Assembly: GCF_041260665.1 (NCBI RefSeq)
Contig: NZ_JBGCCT010000003.1
Location: 62,001 to 126,000 of the forward strand
DNA from: Catenulispora sp. GP43
Lineage (GTDB): Bacteria > Actinomycetota > Actinomycetes > Streptomycetales > Catenulisporaceae
DNA length: 64,000 nucleotides
Reading direction: 5' to 3'
Numbering within the stretch: the stretch's first letter is position 1; each line of letters begins with the position of its first letter. Below are positions 1 through 9,845 of this stretch, piece by piece. The position numbers were made by a program, and so were the translations under genes. Below the pieces are notes generated by a model. It saw only the letters and a program-made list of their open reading frames with translations. It searched no databases and was not told the origin of the DNA.

Positions 1-698
1 TCCACGCTCTTGGCGGACAGCCCGAGGCCCACGCACAGCCAGGTGACGGCCAAGGTCAGCAACAGCACCACGCCGAGGGCGGCGAACCACTCGGCCGCGT
101 TCGCGTGCGGACGGAAGCCCACGGCGATCGCCGCGCCGGTCACCACCACGATGCCGATCATGGTCTGGATCGTGGCGCCGACCACGTGCCCGGTGAGCAC
201 CGAGGACCGTGCGACGGCCATGGTCCGGAAGCGGGCGATGATGCCCTCGGTCATGTCCTGCGCGACGGCGATCGCCGTGCCCTGCGCGGCGGCGGCCACC
301 GCCATCACGATGATCGCGGGGGCGACGTACGCGGCGTAGGCGGCGCGGCCGCCGTGCACGCCGGCCGGGGTGCCGCTGCCGAGGCCGGAGCCGAGCGTGC
401 CGCCGAAGACGTAGACGAACAGGAGCAGGAAGACCAGGGGCATCAGGGTGACCATGAGGGTCAGCGACGGGTAGCGCTGCATGTGGCGCAGGTTGCGGCG
501 CAGCATGATGCGGGCGTGGATCAGGGCGTGCGAGCGGGTGTCGGGCCGGCCGTCCTTGCCGGGCCTGCCGATCTTGCCGGGCCCGCCGATCTTGCCGGGC
601 CTGCCGTTCCTGCCGGTTTCAGGGGCCTTGCCGGTCCTGTCGGTCCCGCCGGTCTCGCTGTCGTCGAAGCCGCTACCGGCCAGTGTCGAGGTGCTCAT
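1..698 (-). CDS. ABC-2 type (DrrB-like) multidrug export permease, 3' end outside window
   Basis: Membrane subunit of a daunorubicin-type ABC exporter. The ATG is at 698-696, only 2 nt after the TGA of the ATPase gene, and AAGGAGCC lies upstream inside that gene. The frame stays open to the window edge, giving about 232 residues. A hydrophilic Gly/Pro/Lys-rich N-terminus (residues 1-50, with short repeats of the type PGKIG) precedes a positively charged stretch and membrane segments at about 75-95, 120-145, 170-190 and 205-225. The N-terminal MLRRNLRHMQRYPSL segment is typical of ABC2_membrane exporters. It is the last gene seen in a four-gene leftward operon. The substrate cannot be read from the sequence. 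The tail tandem repeats make the first 50 residues variable and poorly conserved. Confidence 0.88.
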   Translation of the reverse strand, partial: MSTSTLAGSGFDDSETGGTDRTGKAPETGRNGRPGKIGGPGKIGRPGKDGRPDTRSHALIHARIMLRRNLRHMQRYPSLTLMVTLMPLVFLLLFVYVFGGTLGSGLGSGTPAGVHGGRAAYAAYVAPAIIVMAVAAAAQGTAIAVAQDMTEGIIARFRTMAVARSSVLTGHVVGATIQTMIGIVVVTGAAIAVGFRPHANAAEWFAALGVVLLLTLAVTWLCVGLGLSAKSV

Positions 699-700
699 CC

Positions 701-1642
701 TCAGGCTCCTTTCTTGCCGGTCAGCGCGAAGAACACGTCGTCGAGGTCCGGGGTGTGCACGGCCAGCGCCTCGACCTCGACCGAGGCGTCGTCCAGCTGC
801 CGCAGCAGGGTCCGCAGGGTGCCGACCCGGCCGTCGCCGGCCAGCTGCAGGGTGAGCGCGTCGTCGTCGCGGCCGGTCGGCACGAGGACCAGCGCGGCGG
901 CGTCGAGCGCGGCGCGGTCGGCGAAGGTCAGCTCGATGTGCCCGCCCGGGATCCGGGTCTTGAGCTCGGCCGGCATCCCCTCGGCGACGACGCGCCCGTC
1001 GTCCAGCACCGCGACCCGGTGCGCGAGCTGATCGGCTTCGTCCAGGTACTGGGTCGTCAGCAGGATGGTCGTCCCCTCCGCGACCAGCCCGCGGATGATG
1101 TCCCACATGACCCGGCGGCTGCGCGGGTCCAGGCCCGTCGTCGGCTCGTCGAGGAAGATCACCTTCGGGTCCCCGACCAGCGTCATCGCCAGGTCGAGCT
1201 TGCGCTTCATCCCCCCGGAGTAGGTGGCCGCCGGCTTGCCGGCCGCCTCGGTCAGCTCGAAGCGCTCCAGCAGGTCCTCGGCCCGCCGCCGCCCCGCCGG
1301 CCTGGGCAGCAGGTGCAGATCGGCCATCAGCATCAGGTTCTCGCGCCCGGTCAGATAGCCGTCGACGGCGGAGAACTGCCCGGTCACCCCGATCGACCGG
1401 CGCACCGCCTGCGGATCGGCCGCGAGGTCGTACCCCGCGATCCGGATGTCCCCGGCGTCGGGGCGCAGGTAGGTGGTCAGGAGGTGGACGGCGGTGGTCT
1501 TGCCGGCCCCGTTCGGGCCCAGCAGGGCCAGGATGGTCCCGGCCGGCACGCTCAGATCCATGCCGTCCAGCACGGTCTTCGCGCCGAAGGACTTGCGCAG
1601 GCCGCGGGCCCGGATCGCGAGCTCGTCCATCCCCGCGCTCAC
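701..1642 (-). CDS. ABC exporter ATP-binding subunit, DrrA family
   Basis: ATPase that powers the adjacent DrrB-like permease. This is a 313-aa protein with the canonical nucleotide-binding order: Walker A GPNGAGKTT at 42-50, Q-loop Gln89, signature YSGGM at 141-145, Walker B VIFLDEP at 161-167, and an H-loop region near LLTTQYLDEAD. The C-terminal 90 residues are the DrrA-type extension (LDDVFFALTG). Its ATG overlaps the TGA of the DUF4097 gene by 4 nt (ATGA), so translation is probably coupled. A second Met at residue 5 is an alternative start. The family exports daunorubicin, other polyketides or lipids; nothing here fixes the substrate. Confidence 0.95.
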   Translation of the reverse strand: MSAGMDELAIRARGLRKSFGAKTVLDGMDLSVPAGTILALLGPNGAGKTTAVHLLTTYLRPDAGDIRIAGYDLAADPQAVRRSIGVTGQFSAVDGYLTGRENLMLMADLHLLPRPAGRRRAEDLLERFELTEAAGKPAATYSGGMKRKLDLAMTLVGDPKVIFLDEPTTGLDPRSRRVMWDIIRGLVAEGTTILLTTQYLDEADQLAHRVAVLDDGRVVAEGMPAELKTRIPGGHIELTFADRAALDAAALVLVPTGRDDDALTLQLAGDGRVGTLRTLLRQLDDASVEVEALAVHTPDLDDVFFALTGKKGA

Positions 1643-2532
1643 TCCTCGTCCAGGCGCGGCGCGCGGCGGACGGTGACCTCGCCGAGCTTGGTGCTGGCGT
1701 GGATCTCGACCTTGTCGACGGGCTCGCCGGGCGCCGGCTCCTCGGCGGCGTCGAGCTCGTTGTGGACCCGGCCGACCTGGGAGCTCAGGTCCAGCCAGGC
1801 CGCGCTGCCCTCCCGGACCCCGACCTCGACGTAGCCGTTCTTGGAGGTGGCGGTCACCTTGCCACGCACCACCTCGCCGATCCGCACCTCGCCGTTGGAC
1901 GTGGAGGCGGTCAGGTCGGACAGCGCGCGCTCGACGTACACCCCGCCGTTCGCGGACTTCACCGTCGCCGGCCCGGTCACCAGGCCGACCTGCACCTTGC
2001 CGTTGCTGTTGGTCACCTCGGCCGCGCCGTCCACGGCGCGGAGCCGGATGACCCCGGACCCGCAGGTCACCGTGGCCGCGCCGCTGATCTCCTCGACCGA
2101 GATCTCGCCGACCCCGGAGCGCAGGTCCACCGGCCCGGTCTGGGCCAGCCGCACACCGCCGACGCCGGTCTTGAGCTGGAAGGTGCCGAGCACGCCGACC
2201 GACTCGAACTCGCCGATCTCGGCCTCCCCCCGCACGTCGGACTCGGCCGGCACTTCGATGAGCAGGTCGATCGACTCCGGCCGCCTGCTGCTGAAGTTGA
2301 CGAAGCGGTTGCGCGGCTTGCGGGTGACGACGGTGAGCGTGCCGGTCGCCTCGTCGTACTCGACGCGCGTGTTCTCGGCGGCCTTGATGTCGGCGGCCTT
2401 GTCCGGGTCGCTGGGCCGCACCTCGACGACGGTGTCGGCGCGCTCGGAGGCGGCGATGCGGACGTCGGCGACGTAGAGGTCCAGCGCGATGTCGATCGCG
2501 GAGGGCGTGTTGAAGGTGGAGGTCCGGGACAT
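1639..2532 (-). CDS. DUF4097-family beta-strand repeat protein
   Basis: This is a 297-aa soluble protein with no signal peptide. From about residue 100 on it has iterated short beta-strand units alternating Val, Gly and Asn/Ser (for example SANGGVYVERA, TSNGEVRIGEV, SKNGYVEVGV), which is the DUF4097 right-handed beta-helix or adhesin-like fold. In actinobacteria such genes are often found between a HicB-like RHH gene and a DrrAB exporter, as here, but their role is unknown. The ATG at 2532 is preceded by GAAGGAGCC. The 3' end overlaps the exporter ATPase start by 4 nt. A structural or sensory role for the exporter is inference only. Confidence 0.85.
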   Translation of the reverse strand: MSRTSTFNTPSAIDIALDLYVADVRIAASERADTVVEVRPSDPDKAADIKAAENTRVEYDEATGTLTVVTRKPRNRFVNFSSRRPESIDLLIEVPAESDVRGEAEIGEFESVGVLGTFQLKTGVGGVRLAQTGPVDLRSGVGEISVEEISGAATVTCGSGVIRLRAVDGAAEVTNSNGKVQVGLVTGPATVKSANGGVYVERALSDLTASTSNGEVRIGEVVRGKVTATSKNGYVEVGVREGSAAWLDLSSQVGRVHNELDAAEEPAPGEPVDKVEIHASTKLGEVTVRRAPRLDEE

Positions 2533-2562
2533 GAGAAGGCTCCTTCGCTTGATGTGGTCCGG

Positions 2563-2630
2563 CTTGGCCGACTCGGCCGACTCGGCCGACTAGGGCGGCT
2601 TGGCCGACTAGGCCGACTTGGCCGGCCCGG
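2563..2630. repeat. Degenerate 9-bp tandem repeat between two operon genes
   Basis: About seven copies of a GGCCGACTC/T-like 9-bp unit fill most of the 103-bp gap between the RHH gene and the DUF4097 gene. The repeat lies in the transcribed spacer of the operon. It carries an in-frame stop in several frames and no coding potential. It may simply reflect slippage. Confidence 0.7.
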
Positions 2631-2635
2631 CCTGA

Positions 2636-3169
2636 TCAGCGGGCCCAGCCGCTGTAGCTGTCACCGACGATCCGGTCGCTCTTGTGCGACCCCTTGCCGC
2701 GCGCCGCGCGCCGGTCCTCGTTGGCCAGTCCGGCGGCGGCCGCCCGCACGATCCAGGCATTGACGGACAGTCCCGACGCGGCGGCCGCGTCCTCGATCAG
2801 GGCCTTGAGATTCGAGGGCAGCCGCAGGTTGATCCGCACCATGGTGGCGTCGTCGCCCTCGGCGACAGGCAGCCGCACCTCCCCGGGCGCGGACTCGCCG
2901 CCGGCGTCGGACGCGGCGGCCTCGGACGGCGCCGGGGTCACGACGAACCCGGCGTTCCCACCCCGCAGCCGCACGTCCACCGATCCGGGGGCGAGCTCGG
3001 CCGAGATCTCCTCGGCCGCGGCCGACAGCGCCTCCAGGAGGGTGAGCCGCACCGCGGCATCGAGCGGGGCCACCAGCCGGTCGGCCAGCGCACGCGTCGC
3101 CTCGCCGCCGACCTCGGCCGCGGTCGTCAGCTCCCGGCGGAGGCTTTCGACGTATCGGGTGAGTTCCAT
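2636..3169 (-). CDS. HicB-like ribbon-helix-helix DNA-binding protein
   Basis: This is a 177-aa protein whose C-terminal part (about 118-160) is a ribbon-helix-helix: VRINLRLPSNLKALIED followed by SGLSVNAWIVRAA. That is the HicB/Arc type of DNA-binding fold. The N-terminal 60 residues are helical, and the middle is Ala/Glu/Pro-rich. No HicA toxin is adjacent, so this is not an obvious toxin-antitoxin pair. It is first in the operon with DUF4097 and DrrAB, and TAGTG-type inverted repeats directly upstream suggest autoregulation. The ATG is 6 nt from that palindrome and lacks a Shine-Dalgarno, so the mRNA is probably leaderless. Confidence 0.82.
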   Translation of the reverse strand: MELTRYVESLRRELTTAAEVGGEATRALADRLVAPLDAAVRLTLLEALSAAAEEISAELAPGSVDVRLRGGNAGFVVTPAPSEAAASDAGGESAPGEVRLPVAEGDDATMVRINLRLPSNLKALIEDAAAASGLSVNAWIVRAAAAGLANEDRRAARGKGSHKSDRIVGDSYSGWAR

Positions 3170-3174
3170 GGCTC

Positions 3175-3252
3175 TAGTGTGGCACCACTATGGCACCACT
3201 GCAACTCATTGTGGCTCAGCTTGGCACTACGACCTGCCATCCGTGGTGCCAC
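3175..3252. promoter_or_regulatory. Iterated TAGTG/GGCACCACT operator upstream of the RHH operon
   Basis: TAGTG-N6-CACTA lies at 3175-3190. The direct repeat GGCACCACT occurs at 3181-3189 and 3192-3200. GTGGTGCCAC at 3243-3252 is the exact inverse of GTGGCACCAC at 3179-3188. Repeated short half-sites like these are what RHH repressors bind, so autoregulation of the leftward operon is likely (inference). A weak -10 (CACACT, minus strand) sits 6 nt before the ATG. Confidence 0.55.
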
Positions 3253-3258
3253 CGCCGA

Positions 3259-3274
3259 TGTTTCACGCGAAACA
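3259..3274. promoter_or_regulatory. parS: parS-like ParB-binding site
   Basis: TGTTTCACGCGAAACA matches the bacterial parS consensus TGTTTCACGTGAAACA at 15 of 16 positions; the mismatch is one central base. The site lies between the RHH operon promoter and the purB terminator, outside any gene. ParB loads the chromosome segregation complex at such sites, which cluster around oriC. ParB binding here is inferred. Confidence 0.6.
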
Positions 3275-3310
3275 TCCGTGACAAAATGGCCCGTTCCACC
3301 CCCGGAAACG

Positions 3311-3350
3311 CCGAAGCGGCTGCCAGACCGTGGTCTGGCAGCCGCTTCGG
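3311..3350 (-). terminator. Strong hairpin downstream of purB
   Basis: There is a perfect 19-bp inverted repeat (3311-3329 and 3332-3350) with almost no loop, 16 bp after the purB stop. It is the probable terminator of the leftward purB transcript, although no U-run follows. Confidence 0.75.
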
Positions 3351-3366
3351 CTTGGCTCAACTCATC

Positions 3367-4677
<1,311 letters not shown>

Positions 4678-4808
4678 GGCGGCGGCCTTCCTGGGCTGTG
4701 TCGGCTGGGGACCTGTGGCGGGAGGTCTTGACACCCGATTCTCCCAGGAGGGCGCCACCCTTCCTAACCGTCGCAGCTCAGCACCGGTGTGATCTGGCTC
4801 AAAGCGGC

Positions 4809-6368
4809 TCAGCCGGCTTTCGCGGCGCCGGTGTAGCGGGCCGCCATCGCCCCGGCGATCTGCCGCAGCCAGGCCCGGTCGGCGTCCGAGGTCAGGGTGA
4901 GCCGCGTGTGGTCGGCGCGGGTGATGTCGGTCTGCAGGATCGTGTCGCCGATCCGGACCGTCACCCGTACGCCGCCCTGCTGCGGCTGGTTCTCCACGAA
5001 CGCGCCATCGCCGATCCCCGCGGGCAGCTCCGTCACCGTGTCCTGGGAGTAGCCGCCGGCCTTCGACGCCGGGTCGCAGCCGCCCCGGCTGTAGGTGCGC
5101 GCGTCCTGCATCGTCTTCGCGCCGGTCCCGGCCGGCAGCCGGTATTCGCCTTCGAACCCGGTGGCCTGGGTGCCGTCCGGCAGGCTGCCGAGGTAGGCGA
5201 GGGCCCGGCCGGGGGCCAGCCCGAAGATGCTGTGGTCCGGGTCGCAGCCGTTGTCCATGACGAACTCCCCGGTGCTCGTCCCCCCGCCGGAGGGGTCGTA
5301 GGCCCAGTCCGAACCCACGTCGGCCGGCACCAGCAGCCTGCCGTCCGCGTTCGGCGGCGGCTGCGGCGCGAGCACCGGCCCCACCCCCGGATCGGACAGC
5401 GCGGCGCGGAGCCCGGACTCCGACCACGGCGACGGTGTCATGACCTCGTCGGCCGACGGCACCCACCCCGGCGCCGCCCCTGGTACCGGAAAGTTGGAGC
5501 CGACCAGGGCCACCACGTTTCCAGAACCGAAGATCCGCACCGCGGCCGTCTCCGTGCCCGGGCCGACCGGCGCGGACGCGGTGCCGATCCTGGAGCCGTC
5601 GGACAGCACCGTGTACTGACAGGACGACCACTTGGGCGGCGGCGTTTTGCCCGTCTGGTCGATCGGGTCCTCGTAGCTGCCCACGGCCAGACCGCACGGC
5701 CCGGAGTCCGCTGTGCTCCGCAGCAAGTTCACATCGTCGAAGAACTCATAAGAGAGCCGCGCGCGCGTCGGTCCGGTCCGGTCCGTGGTCCACGATGAGC
5801 TCAGCACAAAGGTCGTGGCGCCCTTCAGCCAGGGATCTCCGTCCCCGACGATCCGGGGCTGCGTGGTGCCGGGGTCGTCGTGCACGCCCCGCAGATGTGC
5901 GCCACCCGGATCCAGGTGCCCGAGCATCGCCGCCAGGTCCACCGCCGCCGACTTCGGCACGTGGACCCACCAGTTCCCGTCGTTGCCCGTGAAAGAGCCT
6001 CCCGAGGGCTCGACGTAGCTGAAGACGTCCTGCAGCGGCCGTCCGCCCCAGCCGCCGCCGGGCCCGGCGGCGGCGCCGTAGTCCGTGGTCCCGGCGCCCA
6101 GCGTGACGGCCGCGGCGGTGGTCACCGCGAGCGCCGCCAGCACTCCGCCGCCGGCCCGGACCCGGCGGACCCGCCGCCGCTTCGACCCGGCCTTCCTGAT
6201 GACGCCGAGGTCCAGGGCCCACGCCGGTTCGGCCTCGCCGCGGGTGCCGTCGAAGAGCTCGTGGCCCCAGGCGAGTTCCTCGGCGGTGACATCGGGGGTG
6301 GCCTCGGGGGCGGCATCGGAGGCCTGCCTGCTGTCCGCCGCGTCGGTGATCTCGGTGATCTCGTCCAT
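4809..6368 (-). CDS. Membrane-anchored partner of the SigE-family sigma factor (hypothetical)
   Basis: This is a 519-aa protein with a cytosolic N-terminus of about 72 residues, an Arg-rich stop segment (KRRRVRRVR), one membrane helix at about 73-93 and a large extracytoplasmic domain of some 420 residues rich in Gly, Pro and Asp. The ATG overlaps the TGA of the sigma gene by one base (TGATG), so the two are co-translated. Genes in this position after SigE-family sigma factors usually encode a cognate anti-sigma or sensor, but no zinc anti-sigma (HxxxCxxC) motif is visible in the N-terminus. The regulatory role is inference. Confidence 0.75.
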   Translation of the reverse strand: MDEITEITDAADSRQASDAAPEATPDVTAEELAWGHELFDGTRGEAEPAWALDLGVIRKAGSKRRRVRRVRAGGGVLAALAVTTAAAVTLGAGTTDYGAAAGPGGGWGGRPLQDVFSYVEPSGGSFTGNDGNWWVHVPKSAAVDLAAMLGHLDPGGAHLRGVHDDPGTTQPRIVGDGDPWLKGATTFVLSSSWTTDRTGPTRARLSYEFFDDVNLLRSTADSGPCGLAVGSYEDPIDQTGKTPPPKWSSCQYTVLSDGSRIGTASAPVGPGTETAAVRIFGSGNVVALVGSNFPVPGAAPGWVPSADEVMTPSPWSESGLRAALSDPGVGPVLAPQPPPNADGRLLVPADVGSDWAYDPSGGGTSTGEFVMDNGCDPDHSIFGLAPGRALAYLGSLPDGTQATGFEGEYRLPAGTGAKTMQDARTYSRGGCDPASKAGGYSQDTVTELPAGIGDGAFVENQPQQGGVRVTVRIGDTILQTDITRADHTRLTLTSDADRAWLRQIAGAMAARYTGAAKAG

Positions 6369-6925
6369 CAGGGTCGTGCCTTCCCTTCCGCCCTCGTCAG
6401 CAGTCCGCCGGCGGCACCCGCGCCGAGCCTCGCCCGGAGCGTGCCAAGCCCGCGCGAGGTCTGGCTCTTCACGGTGCCGGTCGAGCACCCGAGCGCCTGC
6501 GCCGTCTCCTCCACGCCGAGGTCCTCCCAGAACCTCAGGACCAGCACCGCGCGCTGGCCGGGCGGCAACCCGCGCAGCGCGGCGACCAGCGCGTCGCGAT
6601 CGGACAGCGTCTCGGGATCCGGTTCGCCCGGGGCCTGGACCGTGTCGGGCAGGTCGTCCGAGGCCGGACGCTCCCGCCGCCACCGGGCTCTGCGTTTCTC
6701 GTCTATGCAGGTCCGCAGCAGGGTCTTGCGCAGATACGCGTCGATATCGTCCCGGCGCTGCACCCGGCCCCAGGCCGCGTGCAGCTTGATGAACGCCTGC
6801 TGCACCAGGTCCTCGGCCTCGTGCCAGTCGCCGCACATCAGATACGCCGTGCGGCGCAGGGCGTGCGAGCGCGCCACGACCAGCCGGCCGAACTCGTCGT
6901 CATCGGAGCCGTCGGTCTCGCGCAT
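6368..6925 (-). CDS. SigE-family RNA polymerase sigma-70 factor
   Basis: ECF-type sigma factor of 185 aa. Region 2 spans about 14-80 (AYLMCGDWHEAEDLVQQAFIK). Region 4 spans about 120-170, with the helix-turn-helix ETAQALGCSTGTVKSQTSRG. The start was placed at the ATG at 6925 because GGAAGGGGGG precedes it; an ATG 30 nt upstream has no such site. It forms a two-gene unit with the membrane protein downstream. A CAACC-type -35 with a CGTGTA element 17 nt later (6988 down to about 6960) may be its autoregulated promoter. Confidence 0.93.
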   Translation of the reverse strand: MRETDGSDDDEFGRLVVARSHALRRTAYLMCGDWHEAEDLVQQAFIKLHAAWGRVQRRDDIDAYLRKTLLRTCIDEKRRARWRRERPASDDLPDTVQAPGEPDPETLSDRDALVAALRGLPPGQRAVLVLRFWEDLGVEETAQALGCSTGTVKSQTSRGLGTLRARLGAGAAGGLLTRAEGKARP

Positions 6926-7005
6926 CGGACCCCCCTTCCTCGGACCTGCCCACACTCGCTACACGAGGGTGGGGCCGCATCCGGTTGTCAGGGTTCGATC
7001 CCTGC

Positions 7006-8397
7006 TCAGGGGGTGTTTCTGGCCAGCCAGTCCGACAGTCGGGAAACATCACCGACGTCCGCGAGCGCCGCCGCCATGTCGTGGATCGGGACCGTGTCGC
7101 CGGCCCGGTCGCGCAGGACCGGACCGTCGAGCCAGTCCAGTCCCCAGGACGCCAACCGCGCCTCGACGAGCCTGACCGCGAGATATGCGGCGAGGCTGTC
7201 GATGTCCGGTTCCAGGGCGTCCCCGGTCTGGCCCGCGCCGGCTTCTCCCACACGCGGCCCGGGAATCACCGCGCCCACCGCCTCGCCCCGCCGCGCCCCC
7301 GGTACCCCGGCCTCGGCGATCAGGGTCCGTATCCGCTTCGCGGCGGGGTGCTCGTCGGGCACCGACTCCGCACGCCGCACCAGCTCCGGCTCGGTGACCG
7401 AGGTGACGTACCGCTCCCAGGTCACCGTCCGCTCGATCCGGCGCCCCTCGAACAGCTCCGCCGCCATCCGCGACGCGCGGGCGTCCACGTCGCCGGGCTG
7501 CTCCAGCAGGTCACAGGCCGGCCGCTCGCTCAGCCGGGTGGCCAGCGAGCCGGCCATCCGGTCGCGCCGCCCCAGCGAGGTCAGCGCCCCGACCAGCGCC
7601 ACGTTCAGCCCCACCGGGCAGTAGCCCGACTCCCACGCCGGCTGCGCCAACCGGGTCAGGACCCGGTCCCACCCGGCGGCGGCCATGTTGATCTGCTCGT
7701 GCGCGTAGGCGCGGGCGGCCGGCTCGATCATCCGGGAGGCCGCCACCGCTTCCCAGGCCACCACCCGTTCCAGCACCTCGGCGCGGGCTTCGAAGTAGCC
7801 GGCCAGGCGCCGCCGCATCGTCGGGAACGGCCGTGGCGTCCGGCCCGGACGGCCGTGCAGCGCGCCGATGCTCCGGTTGGCGAAGGCCCGGGCCCGCACG
7901 ATCCGCTCGTCCCCGGCCGCGGCCATCCCGGCCACCAACGGCGCCAGCAGCCCCCGCAGTTCGCTGACTCGCAGCCACCACAGGAACGGCGCCCCGATGA
8001 CCAGCACCGGACCGCCGGGACGCGGGTCCAGCCAGGCGTCGCAGTCCGGGGACAGCTCGATCCCGGCCGGGGTCGGCACCTGCAGTTGCAGCGCCAGCTG
8101 CCGGACCAGCAGTTCCAGTTCGGGAGCCGATTCGCCGGCCAGCGGCACGGTCTTCGGCGGCGCTATCGCGCTCCGGTGCAGCCGGATCGCCGGTGCCGCC
8201 CACAGCAGGCACACCACGGCGGCCGCTATTACCGCGCCGGGTCCGAAACCGCCCCAGCCGCGCAGCCGCGCCAGGCCGATCAGGCCCGCGCACGCCGCGG
8301 CAGCGCTCAGGGCGTATGCCGCTATCACCCACGCGCGGACGCGTAGTAGTGCGCGGGCCGCCCTGTGAGCACTCACCCGCGCCGTCGTAGCCGTCAC
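7006..8397 (-). CDS. Degenerate M48-like peptidase membrane protein
   Basis: This is a 463-aa protein with two N-terminal membrane helices (about 24-44 and 53-70) and a long soluble part. The segment VLVIGAPFLWWL-RVSELRGLLAPLVAG (131-157) resembles the M48/M56 metallopeptidase core, in which the last part normally reads VLAHELAH. Here the positions of both zinc His and the catalytic Glu are Pro153, Gly157 and Leu154, so zinc catalysis is not expected. No partner gene is coupled to it. It may be a pseudo-enzyme or a distant family, and its biological role is unknown. The start is the ATG at 8397. The similarity is judged by eye. Confidence 0.6.
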   Translation of the reverse strand: MTATTARVSAHRAARALLRVRAWVIAAYALSAAAACAGLIGLARLRGWGGFGPGAVIAAAVVCLLWAAPAIRLHRSAIAPPKTVPLAGESAPELELLVRQLALQLQVPTPAGIELSPDCDAWLDPRPGGPVLVIGAPFLWWLRVSELRGLLAPLVAGMAAAGDERIVRARAFANRSIGALHGRPGRTPRPFPTMRRRLAGYFEARAEVLERVVAWEAVAASRMIEPAARAYAHEQINMAAAGWDRVLTRLAQPAWESGYCPVGLNVALVGALTSLGRRDRMAGSLATRLSERPACDLLEQPGDVDARASRMAAELFEGRRIERTVTWERYVTSVTEPELVRRAESVPDEHPAAKRIRTLIAEAGVPGARRGEAVGAVIPGPRVGEAGAGQTGDALEPDIDSLAAYLAVRLVEARLASWGLDWLDGPVLRDRAGDTVPIHDMAAALADVGDVSRLSDWLARNTP

Positions 8398-8541
8398 CGT
8401 GCTGATGGATCCCCCAAGCGTCCAGGCCGCTTACGAGCCTGTTGCGAAGGCTAGCGCGAAACACCCACAGCGGTTAGCGGCGTGGCGTGAATACACACTT
8501 TCGGATGGCGGGGTAAGGGATCCGTGCCTCAGCGTGACGTA

Positions 8542-9819
8542 TCAGGCAGCTGCTTTCGCCGCCTCCGCTGCGATGTCGGTGCGGTACTGCGAGCCGGCGA
8601 AATCGACCGCCGCCACGCCGTCGTAAGCCTTGGCGCGCGCGGCCCCGAGGTGGTCCGCCACCGCGGTCACCGCCAGGACCCGGCCGCCCGCGGTGACCAC
8701 CTCGCCGTCCGCGTTCAGCGCGGTCCCGGCCTGGTTCACCACGGTGCCCAGCCGCTCGGCGGTGTCGATCCCGAGGATGACGTCGCCGCCGCGCGGGGTC
8801 CCCGGGTAGCCCTCGGCGGCCAGGACGACGGTGACGGCGGCGCCGTCCCGCCAGCGCGGCGCAGGGGCGTCGGCCAGGGTGCCGGTCGCGGCCGGATACA
8901 GCAGCTCCGACAGCGGGGACTCCAGCATGGCGAGCACACTCTGGGTCTCCGGGTCGCCGAAGCGCGCGTTGAACTCCACGACGCGCAGGCCCTTGGAGGT
9001 GAGCGCGAGACCGGCGTAGACCAGCCCGGCGAAGGGGGTGCCGCGCCGGCGCATCTCGTCGACCAGCGGCTGGATCACCGTCGCGACGACCTCTTCGGTC
9101 AGGCCCTCCGGCGCCCACGGCAGCGGGCAGTAGGAGCCCATGCCGCCGGTGTTGAGGCCGGTGTCGCCGTCGCCGATCCGCTTGAAGTCCTGCGAGGGCA
9201 TCATCGGGACGACCGTGGTCCCGTCGGTGACGCCGAACAGCGAGACCTCGGGGCCGTCGAGGTACTCCTCGATGACGACGCGCCCGCACGCGCGCGCGTG
9301 CTCCAGGGCCGCGGCCCGGTCCTCGGTGACGACGACACCCTTGCCGGCCGCGAGCGCATCGTCCTTCACCACGTAGGGGCTGTGTCCAATAGCGCCTTCG
9401 GCGCGGGCGCCGAACTCGTCGAGCGCCTTGACGTACTCGTCCTCGGTCTCGCAGACATAGGACTTGGCGGTCGGGATGTGGGCGGCGGCCATCACCTCCT
9501 TGGAGAAGGCCTTGGACCCCTCCAGCAGCGCGGCCGCCTTGGACGGGCCGAACACCGGGATCCCCGCCTCGCGCACCGGGTCCGCGACCCCCGCCACCAA
9601 CGGCGCCTCCGGACCCACCACGACCAGGTCCACGCCGAGCTCCACGGCCAGGTCCCGCACCGCGGCCGGGTCCATGGCGTCGACCGGGCGCAGCTCGGCG
9701 ACCTGCGCGATGCCGGGATTACCGGGCGCGCAGTAGAGCGCGGTGACGGCGGGGTCGATGCTGAGGGCGCGGGCGAGGGCGTGCTCGCGGCCGCCGGTGC
9801 CGATGACGAGGACCTTCAT
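8542..9819 (-). CDS. purD: Phosphoribosylamine--glycine ligase (GAR synthetase)
   Basis: ATP-grasp enzyme catalysing the second step of purine synthesis: phosphoribosylamine plus glycine plus ATP gives GAR. It is 425 aa, the normal length. The N-terminus [16 protein letters not shown], the [19 protein letters not shown] segment, and the ATP-grasp motifs [15 protein letters not shown] and [12 protein letters not shown] are intact, as is [11 protein letters not shown]. It starts 61 bp from the divergent marR gene, so it may share that gene's operator. The region between it and the M48-like gene (8398-8541) shows no recognisable element. Confidence 0.97.
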   Translation of the reverse strand: MKVLVIGTGGREHALARALSIDPAVTALYCAPGNPGIAQVAELRPVDAMDPAAVRDLAVELGVDLVVVGPEAPLVAGVADPVREAGIPVFGPSKAAALLEGSKAFSKEVMAAAHIPTAKSYVCETEDEYVKALDEFGARAEGAIGHSPYVVKDDALAAGKGVVVTEDRAAALEHARACGRVVIEEYLDGPEVSLFGVTDGTTVVPMMPSQDFKRIGDGDTGLNTGGMGSYCPLPWAPEGLTEEVVATVIQPLVDEMRRRGTPFAGLVYAGLALTSKGLRVVEFNARFGDPETQSVLAMLESPLSELLYPAATGTLADAPAPRWRDGAAVTVVLAAEGYPGTPRGGDVILGIDTAERLGTVVNQAGTALNADGEVVTAGGRVLAVTAVADHLGAARAKAYDGVAAVDFAGSQYRTDIAAEAAKAAA

Positions 9820-9845
9820 GGTCGTTAGGGTACCGGCGGGGAAGA

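Noticed and set aside
6989-7004. CAGGGTTCGATCCCTG resembling a tRNA T-arm
   Set aside because: With a 5-bp stem the loop is 6 nt instead of 7, and no acceptor, D or anticodon arms surround it. It is probably a minor hairpin after the M48-like gene.
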